64,000 nt of DNA from Sinonovacula constricta (Eukaryota > Mollusca > Bivalvia > Cardiida > Solecurtidae), in the NCBI GenBank assembly GCA_007844125.1, contig CM017572.1, positions 20,615,934 through 20,679,933 of the forward strand. Reading direction: 5' to 3'. The notes beneath the pieces were generated by a model that worked only from the letters and a program-made list of their open reading frames with translations, ran no database searches and was not told the DNA's origin. A program made the translations under genes and the position numbers. This document shows positions 61,509-64,000 of this stretch, piece after piece. Position 1 is the stretch's first letter; each line of letters begins with the position of its first letter.

Positions 61509-61541
61509 TATACATAGCGTGTGACGTCACTACGTTAAAGT
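61509..61541. promoter_or_regulatory. 33-bp direct repeat with CRE palindrome, copy 2
   Basis: Identical over 33 bp to 61227-61259, spaced 282 bp. Both are preceded by ccatt. The sequence between copies is otherwise unrelated to its flanks. Confidence 0.45.
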
Positions 61542-62407
61542 CTGGACCGTTTACAAAATTTAGTTCAAAATGTGTGCATTAAACATACTTTAACTATTAG
61601 AATGTATAAAAAATGCCAAAATAATCTTTTGTATACTTCTTCGTAGTTGTTTTGTTCATTTTAGCAATCACTTCCGTATTCATAACAGACATGTTGAAGA
61701 ACTCCTTTACCCACAATACACCGAACGCATTCACACAGGTCATTTTGACCGTGTGTTGACGCAACGACCGGAAGCCAATATTCGTGAAAGCGTCGAGAGC
61801 CCTGGCTAACTCAATAACAGACTAAACTCATTTAATAGGTATTTATTTTATGCGTTATCCCATTGTGGATCACAAACATACACCCAGTACAAGTACAACA
61901 AAAATTTTAATTTAACTTGGGGGGAAAAAAGATTATAGCAATTGAAGACGCAAATGGCAATCGATAAAAAGATATTAACCTTATGTGTAAATTTGATCTT
62001 TAACGTATAAATGATGTTAAGTTGCCAAAAGAAAATTATATTGTACTCATTATTTACGTGTTACCTTTGTTCCTGTTTCATGTTTATATAGCAGCTATAC
62101 ATAAATACTGGGAATTTTTTAAGGAGGTTCTTAGTTCTTTATACGATCATAGGAGTTGTCTACAATGCAAATGACAAGGCTTGTAGTTATACATGTAATG
62201 GTCTAGGATGGGTTTTAGATCCTACCTCGTTATAACGAGAAGGGAATATTTTATTCCCATGGTACAATTTGAATTTAAACATTTTACTTGTACACTAGAA
62301 AGTACATAAACGTCTGCGCAGTTATTAGAGCATCTAACACCCATCCTATCCAAACAGAACACAAACTCGCAACACAAGCTAGGCGAGAGACGAACGAACA
62401 GGAGCAC
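61542..62407. other. Intergenic sequence
   Basis: No gene recognised. A third accggaagcc string (61767-61778) echoes the one at 61212, just before CRE copy 1. Confidence 0.4.
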
Positions 62408-62567
62408 CTGTAGCTGGGAGGCCGCACAGCTCGGTATTACATTCCCGACCAGTTGCGTTAATTCGCGCCGTGTCGCAGCAAAGAGAGCACGCCACTAGCT
62501 CTCTGTCATCTCGGCTAAGGCGAGACAACTGTTGGGTCTGTCGCTTTCGTTTAGTTTTGCTACACAC
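62408..62567 (-). CDS. Candidate internal exon of an unidentified gene
   Basis: On the - strand an acceptor (ccgctttcag) is followed by 160 nt open in one frame, VCSKTKRKRQTQQLSRLSRD then DRELVACSLCCDTARINATG and RECNTELCGLPATG, and a GT donor (GTGCTC). It is less AT-rich than its surroundings, Cys-rich at the end, with an N-glycosylation motif (NAT). No flanking exon is identified and no family recognised; it could be chance. Confidence 0.25.
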
Positions 62568-64000
62568 CTGAAAGCGGACATGACAATAGATAAGCAATAT
62601 AGACAGAAATTTTAGTAAAACATGGGGCGGTTACATGTTTTTATTGTAAATTATGTAAGTATCATAGATCAAAACCTAAAAGGCTAAGGAACAGCGTCAT
62701 TCATAAGCATTAAATTTACATATTCGGTTTATAGATTAGTTCATGATTGTCTTTAACTAAGTGATGTAGTCTCGATGGTATTCATTCTGTCTGGTTTTAA
62801 CGACTGGCGCATCGCCTTGGAAAGCTTATCCCATCGAGTCGGGAATAAAGGTGATGGATAAATATAAAAGAAACAATGATGAAAATATTTGCAAAAGAGG
62901 AATAAAGCAACTGCGACAAAAATCAACAGAAAATAGCACAACCGATGAAGAAAACTAGAAATAAGATATACAGATAAAGGAATAAAATACTGTAAAAACG
63001 AGAACCTGAAAGAGATGAATAGACAGACAGAGAAAGGGAAAGATGTTCACAAAACGCAATTGGATACAAAGAAACCAAGAATGAACAAAATAAATGAAGA
63101 AAGAAAGCAAGCTCGGAAGAAAAAAAAGAACACAGCAAGCAAGAAAGAAATTGGGCAATATGAAAAAAAGAAAAGTAAGACAGAAAAAAAAGAAAAATGA
63201 TCAAAAATGGAAATAGAATCATCAACATACTTAACCATCATCATCAATGATCATCAACATACCATAATCGGAATAAACACATGCTAAAGTCAAAAGAGCC
63301 ATGCAAATACATCCTTAGTGGTAACAAATCATGACGATAACGCTAATTACTTATGTCATTTAAACAATACATCTCTAACTACGACAACAGTTTCTGGATT
63401 TTGGAACACTGCTTGTCGAACACACAAATGTCATCGAAGACTCGGGAAACAGGACATGTGCTTAAGTTCACATGTTTGCCTCTGTATACACGATAGAGTC
63501 TCCGCCCTGCAGACTATATCAGGTTGTCAAATACAACGTAGTACCGCACATAAGCCTGGTTCTATGTTTTCCCCACAACAAATATCTTATACCATGCTCC
63601 AAAGGATTAGAAATACCCCTAAGCCAAAAAATGGGCTAATCAGCTACGTGCATTTTCAAGAAATAAAACAATCAGCGTCTAGTATTACCCCTATACTAAG
63701 AAATAGTCAATAATAGACTTTTATTAAGAATGTGAATCCAGTGGACAAAGCGCAATTTACCGGAAATTACGGTGTCTTCATTGTTGAATAAAAAACACGC
63801 ATGCGCAAAACAACAACAATAACAACAAATAAACAAAAAATAAACCCAACAACAACAGAAAACAAAAAAAACCAAAACAAATCATCATCAACAAGAACAG
63901 CAAAAAGAAAAATATTTCCTTTGAAAATAAGATTATATGTTAGCATGAAATATTGTGTTGTCTTAAGGTTGGGAAGCTTTGTAACCGTTAAAGGTGTACA
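62568..64000. other. AT- and purine-rich sequence to the window end
   Basis: 62840-63200 is purine-rich on the + strand (Lys-rich and Phe-rich frames are composition artefacts). 63780-63900 is CAA-rich. A 131-codon frame at 63318-63713 has no recognised domain or splice context. Confidence 0.4.

Noticed and set aside
63015..63200. Lys/Glu-rich 61-codon frame
   Set aside because: Purine-rich low-complexity tract; composition alone explains it.

Overview
The window is animal nuclear DNA, most likely from a bivalve or other mollusc. That assignment is an inference from intron-rich genes, tRNA-derived SINEs, decayed non-LTR retrotransposons and a very high minisatellite load; no species can be named from sequence alone. 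Two protein genes are well supported, both on the + strand. Roughly half of the 64 kb, by adding the array lengths listed here, is tandem repeat.

1-15.8 kb: the 3' part of an adenylate kinase 1 (AK1) gene. Four coding exons (2844-3007, 4165-4281, 6040-6231, 14652-14723) join in frame from the P-loop to the stop. The exon carrying the start lies upstream of the window. Every intron visible here holds its own unrelated minisatellite (44, 31, 43, 41 and 55 bp units). The last intron also holds a SINE, a CA tract and two copies of a dispersed repeat.

15.8-36.4 kb: no gene recognised. It holds a 61-bp array running into a related 31-bp array with an ATGCAAAT octamer in most units, a 37-bp array running into a 78-bp array, a (TA)n tract, a tRNA-derived SINE, and a 10-kb array of 48-bp units with about four higher-order repeats of about 2.24 kb marked by poly(T)-poly(G) tracts. 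The right edge of that array sits inside a reverse-transcriptase fragment.

36.4-44.1 kb: a complete seven-exon gene for a secreted 404-residue protein: signal peptide, EGF-like domain, calcium-binding EGF, thrombospondin type 1 repeat, and a C-terminal domain that starts like a fibrinogen-related subdomain and is otherwise unrecognised. A SINE with a perfect 13-bp target-site duplication lies just upstream of its TATA-like box, and further SINE copies lie in its introns.

44.1-64 kb: no complete gene recognised. It holds a decayed hAT transposase, a decayed non-LTR reverse transcriptase of the same family as the fragment at 35 kb, seven more minisatellites, several triplet microsatellites, a pair of 33-bp direct repeats containing the CRE palindrome TGACGTCA, and one weak candidate exon on the - strand. 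The long open frames here and in the other arrays come from repeat units whose length is a multiple of three and should not be taken as genes.
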